Positions 54,631-63,785 of a stretch of DNA of 64,000 nucleotides are shown one piece after another. Both the position numbers and the translations under genes were made by a program. Origin of the DNA: Bacillus sp. BHET2 (GTDB taxonomy: Bacteria; Bacillota; Bacilli; Bacillales; Bacillaceae_B); contig NZ_VCQN01000002.1 of the NCBI RefSeq assembly GCF_005938125.1, positions 248,001 through 312,000 on the forward strand. The letters are read 5' to 3'. Positions within the stretch are counted from its first letter, which is position 1. Each line of letters opens with the position of its first letter. A model generated the notes under the pieces. It was given only the letters and a program-made list of their open reading frames with translations, was not told the DNA's origin and ran no database searches.

Positions 54631-56100
54631 TTACTTGTCTTTCCATTTATATAACGTAATGTCATGATAGATGGGATCCATGAGCTCATTCGAATGAAAT
54701 TGTTTTTCTACTTTAATGAAGCGGTCAATCGGTACGCCTTGCTGCTTAAATCCTTCCACCACTTTATTCGTTAAGTAAATATCCCGATTATGATAATAGT
54801 CTGCATCCACCGAGAAGACTTCAAAGGTTTGCACTTTTTCATGACGATAAGGGACTTTGAGATACTCAAGCACCCTGGATTCTTCCCATGTATAAATGAT
54901 AAGTGGATGCTCTTTCTCCTCTAAATAATGAGCGAGCTGGTAGACAGCCGGAACTTCTGACATATGACTATTTAATAGCTTCCCCGTATGGAAAACCTGA
55001 AACGTTAATAAGAGAAGGAGTAAAAGCAAGCGGGCGAGTGATTGTTTCCCTGAGCATATTTTCACAGCAATTAAGAATAATCCCATTCCGATTAAAGGCA
55101 GGGCATGTCGCGGCTTCATCACATTCTGAGCAAATAATGCCCATAGAAGATAACTAACTAAAAGGACAAGGAGAAGTCTGATGATTATACTACTCTCTAC
55201 CCGCGCCTTCCATGCCATGAATAAGACGATAATCATCACGAGCAAAAGAGGAATGGATTCGCTCACCCCTCCTGTCCAGATCGTGTTCCGAAACACAAGC
55301 TTGATCACCCGTTGGTATAGACTGAGATCCGATGCCCCGATTGTGCCACCCCATTCTTGAAAATGTCCATTTGTAAAGGAAAGAGCTAATCGAAGAAAGC
55401 TGCCATATCCCCCTTCTGACATACTGATAGCTGAAACCCAGAGAAGCTGGAACAGAATCCCAATAAGAAGATAGAGAGGTGTCTCTTTTAATTTGATCAG
55501 TCCGCTCTTCCATTTCAAGTACAATAGCATCAGAATTCCCATGCCTAGGGCTAAATAGGACAACCTGATACCAAGCAGTATGCTGAACATGAACAGAGGG
55601 AGGATTAGAAATCCGTTATGATGTCTATCGTGAGCGAATAGTAACCCCCATATATACCACCACATCATACCGATTGCAGCCCCTTCGGACATCGGTTGAT
55701 CCACCATCAGAATAGTAAAGCTGCTTGTATAAATGATAGCGAGCGCCAAGACTGAATAAGACGGATGAACGATTCTTCTTACTAATAGAAAAATGGGGAT
55801 CGTCGCGCTTCCATATACCATTATATTAAAAAGTGACAACGCTTTGGCAGGGTCACCCACCAGTAGATGAAGGGCTTTTCCTCCCAAAATGAAATAAGGG
55901 TAGCCAGGAAAATGGGGCTGCATCTGGTACATATCAAAATGAAGGACACCTAGGGAGAAATCCACCATGTCCCAGGTAGCTGCAAAGGATGGGACCCATA
56001 TCCATTGCAGGAGAAAAACAAGAACCACCGCTAATGCCCCCACCCCATTCGGCCAACTAATGTACTTCTCAACATTCCCTTTCACCAGCTTCACCCTCAT
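54631..56100 (-). CDS. Multipass membrane protein, probable GT-C type glycosyltransferase
   Basis: The 489-residue protein has about ten membrane helices and a soluble C-terminal tail of ~90 residues. The first outside loop carries acidic residues (WDMVDFSLGVLHFDMYQMQP), the usual place for the catalytic Asp in GT-C glycosyltransferases that use polyprenyl-phosphate sugars. The family is not certain. The start is weakly supported (no good ribosome site). It follows the efe genes on the same strand and could use the polyprenyl-phosphate sugar made by the nearby GT2 enzyme. Confidence 0.7.
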   Translation of the reverse strand: MRVKLVKGNVEKYISWPNGVGALAVVLVFLLQWIWVPSFAATWDMVDFSLGVLHFDMYQMQPHFPGYPYFILGGKALHLLVGDPAKALSLFNIMVYGSATIPIFLLVRRIVHPSYSVLALAIIYTSSFTILMVDQPMSEGAAIGMMWWYIWGLLFAHDRHHNGFLILPLFMFSILLGIRLSYLALGMGILMLLYLKWKSGLIKLKETPLYLLIGILFQLLWVSAISMSEGGYGSFLRLALSFTNGHFQEWGGTIGASDLSLYQRVIKLVFRNTIWTGGVSESIPLLLVMIIVLFMAWKARVESSIIIRLLLVLLVSYLLWALFAQNVMKPRHALPLIGMGLFLIAVKICSGKQSLARLLLLLLLLTFQVFHTGKLLNSHMSEVPAVYQLAHYLEEKEHPLIIYTWEESRVLEYLKVPYRHEKVQTFEVFSVDADYYHNRDIYLTNKVVEGFKQQGVPIDRFIKVEKQFHSNELMDPIYHDITLYKWKDK

Positions 56101-56165
56101 ACTTTGTCGACTATAGAATCATTTGTATAAAACAAAACTTAAAAAAAGAACCAAACGCCATTCCT

Positions 56166-56207
56166 TTAAAGAGTTTACACCTTTCGAAAAGGGTGTTCAA
56201 TCTTTAA
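56166..56207 (-). terminator. Long hairpin after efeU
   Basis: An imperfect ~40-nt palindrome: TTAAAGA ends pair with TCTTTAA, with inner ACACC/GGTGT and CTTTTCGAAAG. No strong T run follows, so it may be a terminator or an mRNA-stabilising hairpin. Confidence 0.55.
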
Positions 56208-56236
56208 GAACAATGGGGTTTGGAACTTCTCCGCAT

Positions 56237-57157
56237 TTATTTAGCTTGTGGACGTAGGTCAGAGACTCCCGTTTTCACTTTCTCCGCAGCTTTAACTGTC
56301 TTCGGCTTTGAAGAAGTCAGGAAGTAGATCGCTACGAAATAGCCGATATACGAGATCACTTCCTCAATGGAAGGCATAGAAGAATATCCGAATAACGCTT
56401 TAAGGAATATGCCGACATCACCAGATAACCATGGTGCACTTCCCGTATCCCTTAAGTAATGAGCATAATCGATCGGATGCTCAGGTAATAACCAAGTAAG
56501 GTCGTAAAGATGTGGAATCACACTGCCGATCATCCCTAAATCTTGCATCATGGAGATGGCCTGAACGAGCAAGCCTGCAGAGATCAGAATAATAAATGCA
56601 CCGGTTACTTTAAAGAAGCTCTTCAAGGAAATTCTCATTGTGCCTTTGAAGAATAAATAGGCCACAACAGCACCGATCACTACGCCGGTAATAGCGCCCC
56701 ATCCTTGCATTGCTGCTCCAATATCGCCACCTGTGATGGCTGCAAAAAAGAAGACGGTCTCTACTCCTTCTCGAAGCACAACAAGGAAGGAATGGATGAC
56801 CATCCCGACGATGTTCCCGGTCGTAATAAATGTATTCATTTTCCCTTCCATATTGCCTTTTAAATTTCGACTATGTTTCGCCATCCAAAAAACCATTTGA
56901 GTAAGGAGGATAGAGGAAATCAACATAATGCTTATTTTCAAATACATTTCACTGCCCATGGCAGCAAATCCGGTAAAGACGACCTGGAAGAGCATAGCTA
57001 CTCCGACACTTGCTAATACCGCTAAACCAGCTCCAAGCCAGACGAACTTTGTATAATGACCAAATTCCATTTTCTTAAGGTAGGTAGTAATGATCCCAAT
57101 AATCAGTAAAGCTTCCAGCACTTCACGAAAGGTGATTAGCAATGCTTGTATTTCCAT
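56237..57157 (-). CDS. efeU: FTR1/EfeU-family iron permease
   Basis: The 306-residue protein has seven predicted membrane helices and both iron-coordinating REXXE motifs: REVLE at residues 11-15 and REGVE near residue 130 (SFLVVLREGVETVFFF). Members carry oxidised or elemental iron across the cytoplasmic membrane. It is downstream of a Fur-controlled gene for a membrane-anchored helical protein. No EfeO or EfeB-like gene is present, which is unlike the E. coli efeUOB system. Confidence 0.92.
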   Translation of the reverse strand: MEIQALLITFREVLEALLIIGIITTYLKKMEFGHYTKFVWLGAGLAVLASVGVAMLFQVVFTGFAAMGSEMYLKISIMLISSILLTQMVFWMAKHSRNLKGNMEGKMNTFITTGNIVGMVIHSFLVVLREGVETVFFFAAITGGDIGAAMQGWGAITGVVIGAVVAYLFFKGTMRISLKSFFKVTGAFIILISAGLLVQAISMMQDLGMIGSVIPHLYDLTWLLPEHPIDYAHYLRDTGSAPWLSGDVGIFLKALFGYSSMPSIEEVISYIGYFVAIYFLTSSKPKTVKAAEKVKTGVSDLRPQAK

Positions 57158-57197
57158 AGTAGCTCCTCCTTACTAGGTAAAACATTAACAGTTAGGT

Positions 57198-57947
57198 TTA
57201 TTTGCGTTTTCGTATGGCATAGACGATTGCCGCTGCCAGTCCCCCGACAATCAGGATGATGGGCAGCCAGTTTTTTAAGTTCGAAATATCTGTCCATTCT
57301 TGTTTTTGGCTGGATTTATCGGTTTCACTTTCAGCGAAATGCCCCACTTCCAGGCTTTTAATGCTGAATTGCTTTTGAAGGGAAGAAAGTATCGACTTCT
57401 TACTTTCTTTAAACACATCTTGATCGGAATCTTTTGTCCCGACTCCGAATAAACCAGGGTTTCCTAGGGATTCAAGTGCTTGATCGAACTCTGAACGTAT
57501 TTTTTGATCCAGTTCAGGGTTCTCACTTTCCACCTTTGGAGATAGCGTTTTATATGTAGCAAATCCTTTTGCCAGTAATCGCTTACTAGTATCATATTCA
57601 GAAAAGTTTTTATCAATGCCCTCTAACCTTCTTGCGATATTAAGGACGAGTAATTCATCTAAATGTTCGATTGCTTGTTCTTTTTCATTCTTTTCAAGTT
57701 CGGCGAGAATGACCTCGGAAGGCTTTTCACCCATATGTTGGTCCACTTCTTCTTGAACTGTTTTATAAATCTTTATAGACTCTGAATAGTTTGGAGGGTC
57801 TTCATCGAGCTTAATTATAATATTTTTATAAGCCTCAGCTATTTTCTCTTCACTGGGATCGCCATATGAGTAGGCTGATGCTGGTGAAGGTAGCACAAAA
57901 TTACAAAGTAAGAATAGTAGTGCAACTGTGAAGAATGTCTTTTTCAT
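57198..57947 (-). CDS. Fur-regulated membrane-anchored helical protein, EfeU partner candidate
   Basis: ATG 57947 after AGGAGGGG gives 249 residues. A signal peptide (residues 1-27, ending SPASAYS) and a C-terminal membrane helix followed by RKRK frame a ~190-residue helical outside domain rich in Glu, Asp and Tyr. The segment FATYKTLSPKVESENPELDQ resembles FYEILEPTVQKRDQAYGTNM in the lipoprotein at 62333-63517, as does the IYKTVQEEVDQ helix. It is first in an operon with efeU and sits under a perfect Fur box. A role in presenting ferric iron to EfeU is inferred. No named family was recognised. Confidence 0.8.
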   Translation of the reverse strand: MKKTFFTVALLFLLCNFVLPSPASAYSYGDPSEEKIAEAYKNIIIKLDEDPPNYSESIKIYKTVQEEVDQHMGEKPSEVILAELEKNEKEQAIEHLDELLVLNIARRLEGIDKNFSEYDTSKRLLAKGFATYKTLSPKVESENPELDQKIRSEFDQALESLGNPGLFGVGTKDSDQDVFKESKKSILSSLQKQFSIKSLEVGHFAESETDKSSQKQEWTDISNLKNWLPIILIVGGLAAAIVYAIRKRK

Positions 57948-57969
57948 GTGTGTTCCCCTCCTATTTTCA

Positions 57970-57998
57970 ATGATAATGATTATCATTCGTATTGTCAA
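57970..57998 (-). promoter_or_regulatory. Fur-controlled promoter of the efe operon
   Basis: TTGACA and TATCAT are 17 bp apart on the minus strand. A perfect 7-1-7 Fur box, TGATAATGATTATCA (57971-57985), covers the -10. Confidence 0.92.
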
Positions 57999-57999
57999 T

Positions 58000-58041
58000 A
58001 AAAAATAAGCACTTCATCATTGGAATGAGAGTACTTATTTT
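58000..58041 (-). terminator. Terminator of the glycoconjugate operon
   Basis: GAAAATAAGTACT pairs with AGTGCTTATTTT (one mismatch) around a small inner stem, followed by a T run. It directly precedes the efe promoter. Confidence 0.8.
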
Positions 58042-58076
58042 CTGCGAAAAGAATGGAATTATGAGTATTCAATCAC

Positions 58077-58844
58077 TTATTTTGCAAAATGATTCGCTCT
58101 TTCATTAACCGGAATTAGATGGGCATGTTCTTGAACATACACTTTCTCAACGGGTTTCTTCATTTCTTTAAAAATGGCCGGAAGTACTGAGGACATATAA
58201 GATTGAAACTTAATAAAGGATCTCCCCGTTGTACGAACATAGTATAAAATCGGGATTTCTTTCACCCTGAATCCTTTTCGTACAAGGTTCAGCGTCAAAA
58301 CCTGAGCATAATTATAGTCATGGATAATGTCTGCATGTTCCATCGCCTGCCTGGAGAAAGCTCTCATTCCGGACTGACCATCATAGATCCATTTTCTCAG
58401 GAGCATGGATTGAAGTGCCGTAAAGCAATAGTTCCCCAATCGACGATGAAGCTTCATCCCATTGATCGTACCTAGGAACCTTGATCCCATTGTATAGTCT
58501 GCCTCCCCATTAAAGATTGGCAACAAAAGATCCGGTATCTGTTCGGGCGGATATTCACCATCTGCATCGATCATCACCCCTATATGGGCACCTAAATCAA
58601 CCGAAACATTCAAACCCTCTCTTACAGCAGCTCCGAGACCCCGATTTTCTTCAAACGTTACAATGTGATCTGCACCAGCCTGTTGTGCGACTTCAACGGT
58701 ATGATCCGTTGAGCCATCGTTGATCACCAACACTTCTACCTCCACCCAAGGATGAATCGATCGAGGAACTCGCTTAATGACGTCGCCAATCGACTCTTCT
58801 TCATTATGAGCAGGCATAAATACGATGACTTTCTGTTTATTCAT
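58077..58844 (-). CDS. Polyprenyl-phosphate glycosyltransferase (GT2, DPM1-like)
   Basis: The 255-residue cytosolic enzyme has the GT2 nucleotide-sugar fold: VIVFMPAHNEEESIGDVI, VLVINDGSTDHTVEVA, ENRGLGAAVREGL and the metal motif MIDADGEYPPEQ. It lacks the C-terminal membrane helices of GtrB-type enzymes, so it resembles dolichol-phosphate mannose synthase. It likely moves a hexose onto undecaprenyl phosphate. It overlaps the preceding gene by 8 bp and ends the four-gene operon. Confidence 0.88.
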   Translation of the reverse strand: MNKQKVIVFMPAHNEEESIGDVIKRVPRSIHPWVEVEVLVINDGSTDHTVEVAQQAGADHIVTFEENRGLGAAVREGLNVSVDLGAHIGVMIDADGEYPPEQIPDLLLPIFNGEADYTMGSRFLGTINGMKLHRRLGNYCFTALQSMLLRKWIYDGQSGMRAFSRQAMEHADIIHDYNYAQVLTLNLVRKGFRVKEIPILYYVRTTGRSFIKFQSYMSSVLPAIFKEMKKPVEKVYVQEHAHLIPVNERANHFAK

Positions 58845-60300
58845 GTTGCTTCCAACTCTCCTTTAATGCCTCTTTTAATACAGGTCCTCTGCTATGACTT
58901 GGGTAGGGAGCACCCAATAGGTAAGCGATGGTTGGCGCCATGGAGACAAGGCTCCTTTTCTCCTGGACTTTCTCCCCTTGTTTCACACCTGGGCCGACCA
59001 TAAAGAATGGAACATATCTTTCTCCTTCATCAAGGTGACCATGCCCTCCGATTCCATCTGCCTGACCATGATCTGCACATATCATTATAGTAGTATTCTT
59101 CATCTTTCCTTCTGATTCCAACCACTCAACGTATTCTTGGATCAAAGCATCTGCCTCTTCAATTTTTTCAATATATTCATCGTACAAGACGCCTCTACTA
59201 TGGCCGATTTGATCGGTACCGATCAATTGAACAATGAATAGATCCGGGTCTTGTTCTTGCATGATTTTTTTCGCTTTATTAATAATATTTCGATCTGCTT
59301 TGTCTTTATGCATAACAGCCGTTACGGTTTCAACATCCTTGCCGAAGGAATCAACCAAATGTGCGATCCCTAACATTTTTCCCTTTTTACCTACTTTTCG
59401 AAGGGAATCAAAGATGCTTTCTACCTTGATCCCAAGCCTCCACACCATATTCGATTTCATTCCGTGTTCTCTCGGATAGGTGCCGGTGAACATGGAAGAG
59501 AAGCAGACAACCGTCCTTGCAGGATAGACCGTTTCCATATTTAAGTATTCGGTCCCCTTGTCCATCAATTCATCCAGATACGGAGTATTCGCTTCATAGA
59601 ACCGCTCTTTCCTCATCCCATCAATAACAATCACAACTACTTTATCGTTTAAGGATTCCTCTTGCGCCGGTTCATCATTCGTAAAGGAATCATACTGCTT
59701 CGGCTTCCAGTCAAAGAGAAAATAATGAAGGATGAACGCAAGAGTCACCACTCCTCCGTAAAGATAGAAATACGTCATCGGAAGGACTTCTCCATTAGAC
59801 AAATTCGTCATGATCCCATCCCATACTGCTAAAAGTAATAAAAATTTCGGCAGTTGTTCTTGGGCATTCCCGCTGGTGGAGTCACTGTTTTTCAATACTA
59901 GCTTCCAAAACCGGGTGAAATTCAACCAATCCGTCCCGATGCGAAGATGATAGTAAAACGTTCCCCAGAAAAAGACAGTAAAAAAGAAATAGAGTCCGAT
60001 CGCTAGTCCCCATAGTGCTAAATCAGGTGACTCAAAAAGCAGTAGGAATCCTATGACGGGGACCCACAAATAGTTACGTAAGAACAATGGAAAGTCATAA
60101 AAGAAATAGATAATAAATAATGGAATAGTAAGCAGTAAACTGATTAGGAAAGGAAAGACTTCACCGTGAAGCAATCCTTGAAAATGAAAGATCATCATCG
60201 TACCAATTACAAATATCGGGGTGAACGGCTTTCCTTCATTCAGCAGGTTCCATCCTCTGGCAGCTACTTTTTCAAATTTTGATGCACTTTTCAAACTCAT
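58837..60300 (-). CDS. Membrane alkaline phosphatase-superfamily phosphodiesterase
   Basis: The 487-residue protein has five or six N-terminal membrane helices (residues 25-215) and a C-terminal type I phosphodiesterase / nucleotide pyrophosphatase domain. Metal and catalytic residues are visible: VVIVIDGMRKE, the Thr nucleophile in YPARTVVCFSSMFTG, QLIGTDQIGHSRG, ICADHGQADGIGGHGH. It may transfer or remove a phospho-group on a lipid or glycan. Start and stop abut its operon neighbours. Confidence 0.85.
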   Translation of the reverse strand: MSLKSASKFEKVAARGWNLLNEGKPFTPIFVIGTMMIFHFQGLLHGEVFPFLISLLLTIPLFIIYFFYDFPLFLRNYLWVPVIGFLLLFESPDLALWGLAIGLYFFFTVFFWGTFYYHLRIGTDWLNFTRFWKLVLKNSDSTSGNAQEQLPKFLLLLAVWDGIMTNLSNGEVLPMTYFYLYGGVVTLAFILHYFLFDWKPKQYDSFTNDEPAQEESLNDKVVVIVIDGMRKERFYEANTPYLDELMDKGTEYLNMETVYPARTVVCFSSMFTGTYPREHGMKSNMVWRLGIKVESIFDSLRKVGKKGKMLGIAHLVDSFGKDVETVTAVMHKDKADRNIINKAKKIMQEQDPDLFIVQLIGTDQIGHSRGVLYDEYIEKIEEADALIQEYVEWLESEGKMKNTTIMICADHGQADGIGGHGHLDEGERYVPFFMVGPGVKQGEKVQEKRSLVSMAPTIAYLLGAPYPSHSRGPVLKEALKESWKQHE

Positions 60301-61230
60301 TCATCCTTTCATCCTGATCCAACGTTTAATATGTTTGATCGAAACAGGTGATAATACTATTACAACTCCTCCTACTAGATAGGAGAAAAGAAATTTTAAA
60401 CCATGACTAAACAATGCCATTGAAAGACCATACTCAAGTGGAATCCCAATTGAGCGTAAGGTATAACTCATAATAGACTCATACGTACCAATTCCTCCGG
60501 GAGCAAATTGAAACAACTGTCCAAGGATGGTTACACTATTGACCCAAACCGCTTCTCCAATGGCTAACGGATTCCCCATGATTGTTCCGACACCATAAAG
60601 AATCGCTCCCTCTAATAACCAGCTTGTGAGGATAAGGGCGGTAATCCATACACCCCTTGCCCCTCTCAAGGCATCTTTCAGCATATTGACATGTCTTTTA
60701 AACAAGTCAGGGAAGATCATCCTAATGCCAAACCCACCAGCTAATAGGAAACAAACTAATAAACCAATCGAATACAAACTGGGAAGCTTAAGGGCTAGTG
60801 AAAAATACGGGAAACCCAGTACAACCAAGAATAGTAAAGACAATGTGTCCATTACCCTTAGCACAAACACGGAATGGAATGACCTCTCGACACTGATGTT
60901 TTCACGTTGATTCATCACCATGACACGTACCCCGTCCCCAACTTTCAAAGGCAATAAGTGATTCAACAGCAAACTATAAAACAATCCGATTAAAGTGCTG
61001 GTCAATCTTACGTTAGCATTCAGGTAAACTTTCCATGCGACCCCTTTTAAGAGAAACGAAAAGAAATAGATTCCCACTATCATAATAATCGTAAACGAAT
61101 GGGAGAGCATTTGCCTACCTATTTCAAGCATATATTCTTTATCAAAATAAACATAAAGTAAAATGAAAAATAAACTCAAAAGGAGGATTCGGACGCCATT
61201 TATGACGAGTCTATAATACGCTTTGTTCAT
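60301..61230 (-). CDS. Lysylphosphatidylglycerol synthase TM-type (AglD/UPF0104) membrane protein
   Basis: The 309-residue protein has eight or nine membrane helices and the family pattern LKVGDGVRVMVMNQREN...RSFHSVFVLRVMDT and QFAPGGIGTYESIMSY. This family includes flippase-like parts of MprF and AglD-type glycan-processing proteins; a lipid-linked sugar transporter is possible. It overlaps the epimerase gene by 20 bp. Confidence 0.85.
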   Translation of the reverse strand: MNKAYYRLVINGVRILLLSLFFILLYVYFDKEYMLEIGRQMLSHSFTIIMIVGIYFFSFLLKGVAWKVYLNANVRLTSTLIGLFYSLLLNHLLPLKVGDGVRVMVMNQRENISVERSFHSVFVLRVMDTLSLLFLVVLGFPYFSLALKLPSLYSIGLLVCFLLAGGFGIRMIFPDLFKRHVNMLKDALRGARGVWITALILTSWLLEGAILYGVGTIMGNPLAIGEAVWVNSVTILGQLFQFAPGGIGTYESIMSYTLRSIGIPLEYGLSMALFSHGLKFLFSYLVGGVVIVLSPVSIKHIKRWIRMKG

Positions 61231-62164
61231 GTTCTTTCATCCATTGAACCGTCCTCTTTATGCCTTCCCTAAATGAGACCGCTGGAGAATACCCTAGAAC
61301 CTCTTGCGCTTTTCCGATATCCGCCCAAGTCGAAGTGACATCCCCGACTCTCCTATCACTAATCTTCAATTGAAGAGATGGAAAGTGGATTTTTAGTTCA
61401 CTTATCAATTCACTCATGGACACGGGATGACCATTTCCAAGATTAAATGTCCCTGTTTCCTTACTTTCGATCGCCTTGCTGGTACCACTCACGATATCAT
61501 CTATGTACGTATAATCCCTCTTGTTTTCAAGCCCGTAAATCGGGATTTCCTGCCTATGCATAAGTTTATTGATGAAAGAATAAATGGCCATGTCAGGCCT
61601 CCCCCATGGTCCATACACTGTAAAGAAACGAAGTATCGTCAAATCCAAGTCATAAATGGACGCATACGCCTTGCAAAAAGCTTCGGCACCATACTTTGCA
61701 GCAGCATATGGAGACACGACCGCTCCCGTTGCATCGTCCTCTTTGGAAGGTCTTTGATCGATATTCCCATAAACAGATGAGGATGAGGCAAATAAGAATT
61801 TCTTGACGCCACTTTCCCCAGCCAACCTTAACGTGTTAATCGTAGCTTTGATATCATAGTCTACATATTCATTTGGGACATGTAACGAATGGGAAACCCC
61901 TGGAATAGCAGCTAAATGAATGACGCAATCTGCTTTAAATTGATGAAATACATCCTGCAGCTCTTCTTCATCAACTAACAAATCCTTTTGGACGAAGGAA
62001 ATTGTACCCTTGTCTTGCACAAAGGATAACTGTCTTTCTTTCCTCTCTTGGGAATAATAGGGATGAAAACTATCTATTAGTAATAACTCATGACGCTCTT
62101 CAAGCAGCTTCCTTGATAGATTGGACCCAATAAAACCGGCTCCACCTGTAATAATGATTTTCAA
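61211..62164 (-). CDS. NAD-dependent nucleotide-sugar epimerase/dehydratase
   Basis: This 317-residue extended short-chain dehydrogenase has the NAD loop ITGGAGFIGSNLSRKL and the catalytic SSSVYGN Ser region plus YAAAK (SPYAAAKYGAEAF). The sequence RFFTVYGPWGRPDMA is like UDP-glucuronate or UDP-glucose 4-epimerases. The exact sugar cannot be read. It is the first gene of the glycoconjugate operon. Confidence 0.92.
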   Translation of the reverse strand: MKIIITGGAGFIGSNLSRKLLEERHELLLIDSFHPYYSQERKERQLSFVQDKGTISFVQKDLLVDEEELQDVFHQFKADCVIHLAAIPGVSHSLHVPNEYVDYDIKATINTLRLAGESGVKKFLFASSSSVYGNIDQRPSKEDDATGAVVSPYAAAKYGAEAFCKAYASIYDLDLTILRFFTVYGPWGRPDMAIYSFINKLMHRQEIPIYGLENKRDYTYIDDIVSGTSKAIESKETGTFNLGNGHPVSMSELISELKIHFPSLQLKISDRRVGDVTSTWADIGKAQEVLGYSPAVSFREGIKRTVQWMKEHEQSVL

Positions 62165-62230
62165 TTTCTTACACCTCGTACCATTACGATTTAATCATTT
62201 TATATTGTATCTTACTTTGATAAGAATGTG

Positions 62231-62326
62231 AAAAAGGGTTGACCCCCTTTGCGTCAAAAAGCACTGCCTCTTCAAATTCATACGAACTTGAAAAGGAGCC
62301 TTCTCACACTTGATCAGGGTCAACCC
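62231..62326 (-). terminator. Long-armed branched terminator after the iron lipoprotein gene
   Basis: A perfect 10-bp pair (GGGTTGACCC and GGGTCAACCC) 70 nt apart encloses an inner hairpin (TTCAA/TTGAA with GGCTCC-type extension). TTTTTCAC follows on the transcript. Confidence 0.65.
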
Positions 62327-62332
62327 AAATGA

Positions 62333-63517
62333 CTATTTATTCGCTTTCGCAATCACATCATTCAACATTTTTTCAATGTTGGTTCTTACCGTTTCTGCTT
62401 TTTCTTTATCTTGTGACTTAACAGCTTCTAAGTAGCTTTGAGCATCCGTTGATAAGGCTTGATATGACTCTTCCCCCATGAGAGACTTGATATCTGAGGA
62501 AATAAGATCAATGAACAATCCGCCTTCTAAGGCAGTGATAACAGATTTATCTTCTCCCCAATTCTCTTCGCTTTCTTCATATTCATGGAGGGCGATTTTA
62601 GAGAACCCACGAATAAATGCGTGGTTTACCACTTCAGGATCGATCGATTTCACATCCGTTTGCAGATCAAATTGTTTGTTGATGGATTCTGCTTCTTCAG
62701 GTGCATTTCCTGATAAGTAACTGGCAAGAGACTGATAGAATGCCCAGCCTTCTGCTTGCTCCGCTTTTGCAGCCTCAGGATTTTCTTTCGCTTCTTCAGA
62801 GGCTTTCGTAGCATATCCGTTAGGAATGGCCCCAGAAGCTAGATAAAAGGTCTTCATTAACGTTTTATCAACGACTTGTTTCCCAAGCTGGAAGCCCAGT
62901 TCATCATCTTCTTCAACCGCTTTCTCTATTTCCTGGAATCCTCCGTTTATTGCATCAACCATATTCGTACCATAAGCTTGATCCCTTTTTTGTACAGTCG
63001 GTTCAAGAATTTCATAAAATTCTTTTGCTTCTTCCATTTCTTCGTTTACTTCTTCTTTGTTGCTCCAGTTTTCAGCTATTTCAGTGAATTCATGCTTCAC
63101 TGTTGTATAGAATACCTTTTGCATTAATTTATCGAATAATTGAGCTACTACCACTTGATCAAGGGACCCGTCTTTTCCTGCAGCAAGTGCTGTTGAAATA
63201 TGTTCATCAACAGAGTCTTCAAACTCCTGGTCACGCTTTTGAACTAGTTCCTGTAATTGATCTTCATAGATTGAAGTCACTTTATCATAATCAACTTTTT
63301 CATCTTCTTTTGCGTTCGCAAGTTCAGCATTTGCTTCTTTAAATGCAGCTTGGAAATCAACTTCTGCAGCTTCGCTTTCCTCTTCTACCTGTTCTGTATC
63401 ACCGGATGAAGAGGATGTTTCTTTCCCCTCATTCTTCTCGCCGGATCCGCAACCTGCCAACACAGTTCCTGTCAGTAAGAATGCAGCAAATATCTTGGTT
63501 AAATCTCTCTTTTTCAT
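62333..63517 (-). CDS. Fur-regulated helical-repeat lipoprotein, iron uptake candidate
   Basis: The 394-residue protein has a lipobox (LLTGTVLAGC, Cys23) followed by a Ser/Glu-rich linker. Residues 55-394 are almost all helical and seem to hold two or three related units: FYTTVKHEFTEIAENW, then FYLASGAIPNGYATKA, then SKIALHEYEESEENWGEDKS. It is rich in Glu, Asp, Tyr and has conserved-looking His-Glu pairs that could bind iron. It is neither an imelysin/M75 EfeO nor a standard ABC binding protein as far as can be seen. It shares a segment with the EfeU-linked protein at 57198-57947, and both lie under Fur boxes. Function is inferred from regulation and resemblance. Confidence 0.8.
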   Translation of the reverse strand: MKKRDLTKIFAAFLLTGTVLAGCGSGEKNEGKETSSSSGDTEQVEEESEAAEVDFQAAFKEANAELANAKEDEKVDYDKVTSIYEDQLQELVQKRDQEFEDSVDEHISTALAAGKDGSLDQVVVAQLFDKLMQKVFYTTVKHEFTEIAENWSNKEEVNEEMEEAKEFYEILEPTVQKRDQAYGTNMVDAINGGFQEIEKAVEEDDELGFQLGKQVVDKTLMKTFYLASGAIPNGYATKASEEAKENPEAAKAEQAEGWAFYQSLASYLSGNAPEEAESINKQFDLQTDVKSIDPEVVNHAFIRGFSKIALHEYEESEENWGEDKSVITALEGGLFIDLISSDIKSLMGEESYQALSTDAQSYLEAVKSQDKEKAETVRTNIEKMLNDVIAKANK

Positions 63518-63544
63518 ATGTATAAACCCCCGAATGTTGTTAAA

Positions 63545-63600
63545 TGATAATGATTTTCAATTCCATTTAAAATTATATCGAGAATGATTATCATAGTCAA
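63545..63600 (-). promoter_or_regulatory. Promoter with two Fur boxes
   Basis: TTGACT and a perfect TATAAT are 17 bp apart on the minus strand (63595-63600 and 63572-63577). One Fur box (63579-63593, 13 of 15 matches to TGATAATnATTATCA) fills the spacer. A second (63545-63559, one mismatch) lies just downstream. Confidence 0.88.
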
Positions 63601-63785
63601 CGTTTTTTGACAGATTAGTGAAGGAAGTTTTATTTGGTCAAAAATGGGATGATACTGGAGCAGTACGGGGACGAGGATCGGATGGAGAAGTGTGAAGTAC
63701 TAGTAGAGTTCGTTCAGATATTAAATGGAATGCGGTAATAGAGATGAAACCAGTGCGGAAAGCGGGTATGGTGCGTAGCTTATGA
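63601..63785. other. Intergenic region without a gene
   Basis: No ribosome site with a convincing frame was found. The region leads into the 21-bp tandem array. Confidence 0.5.
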
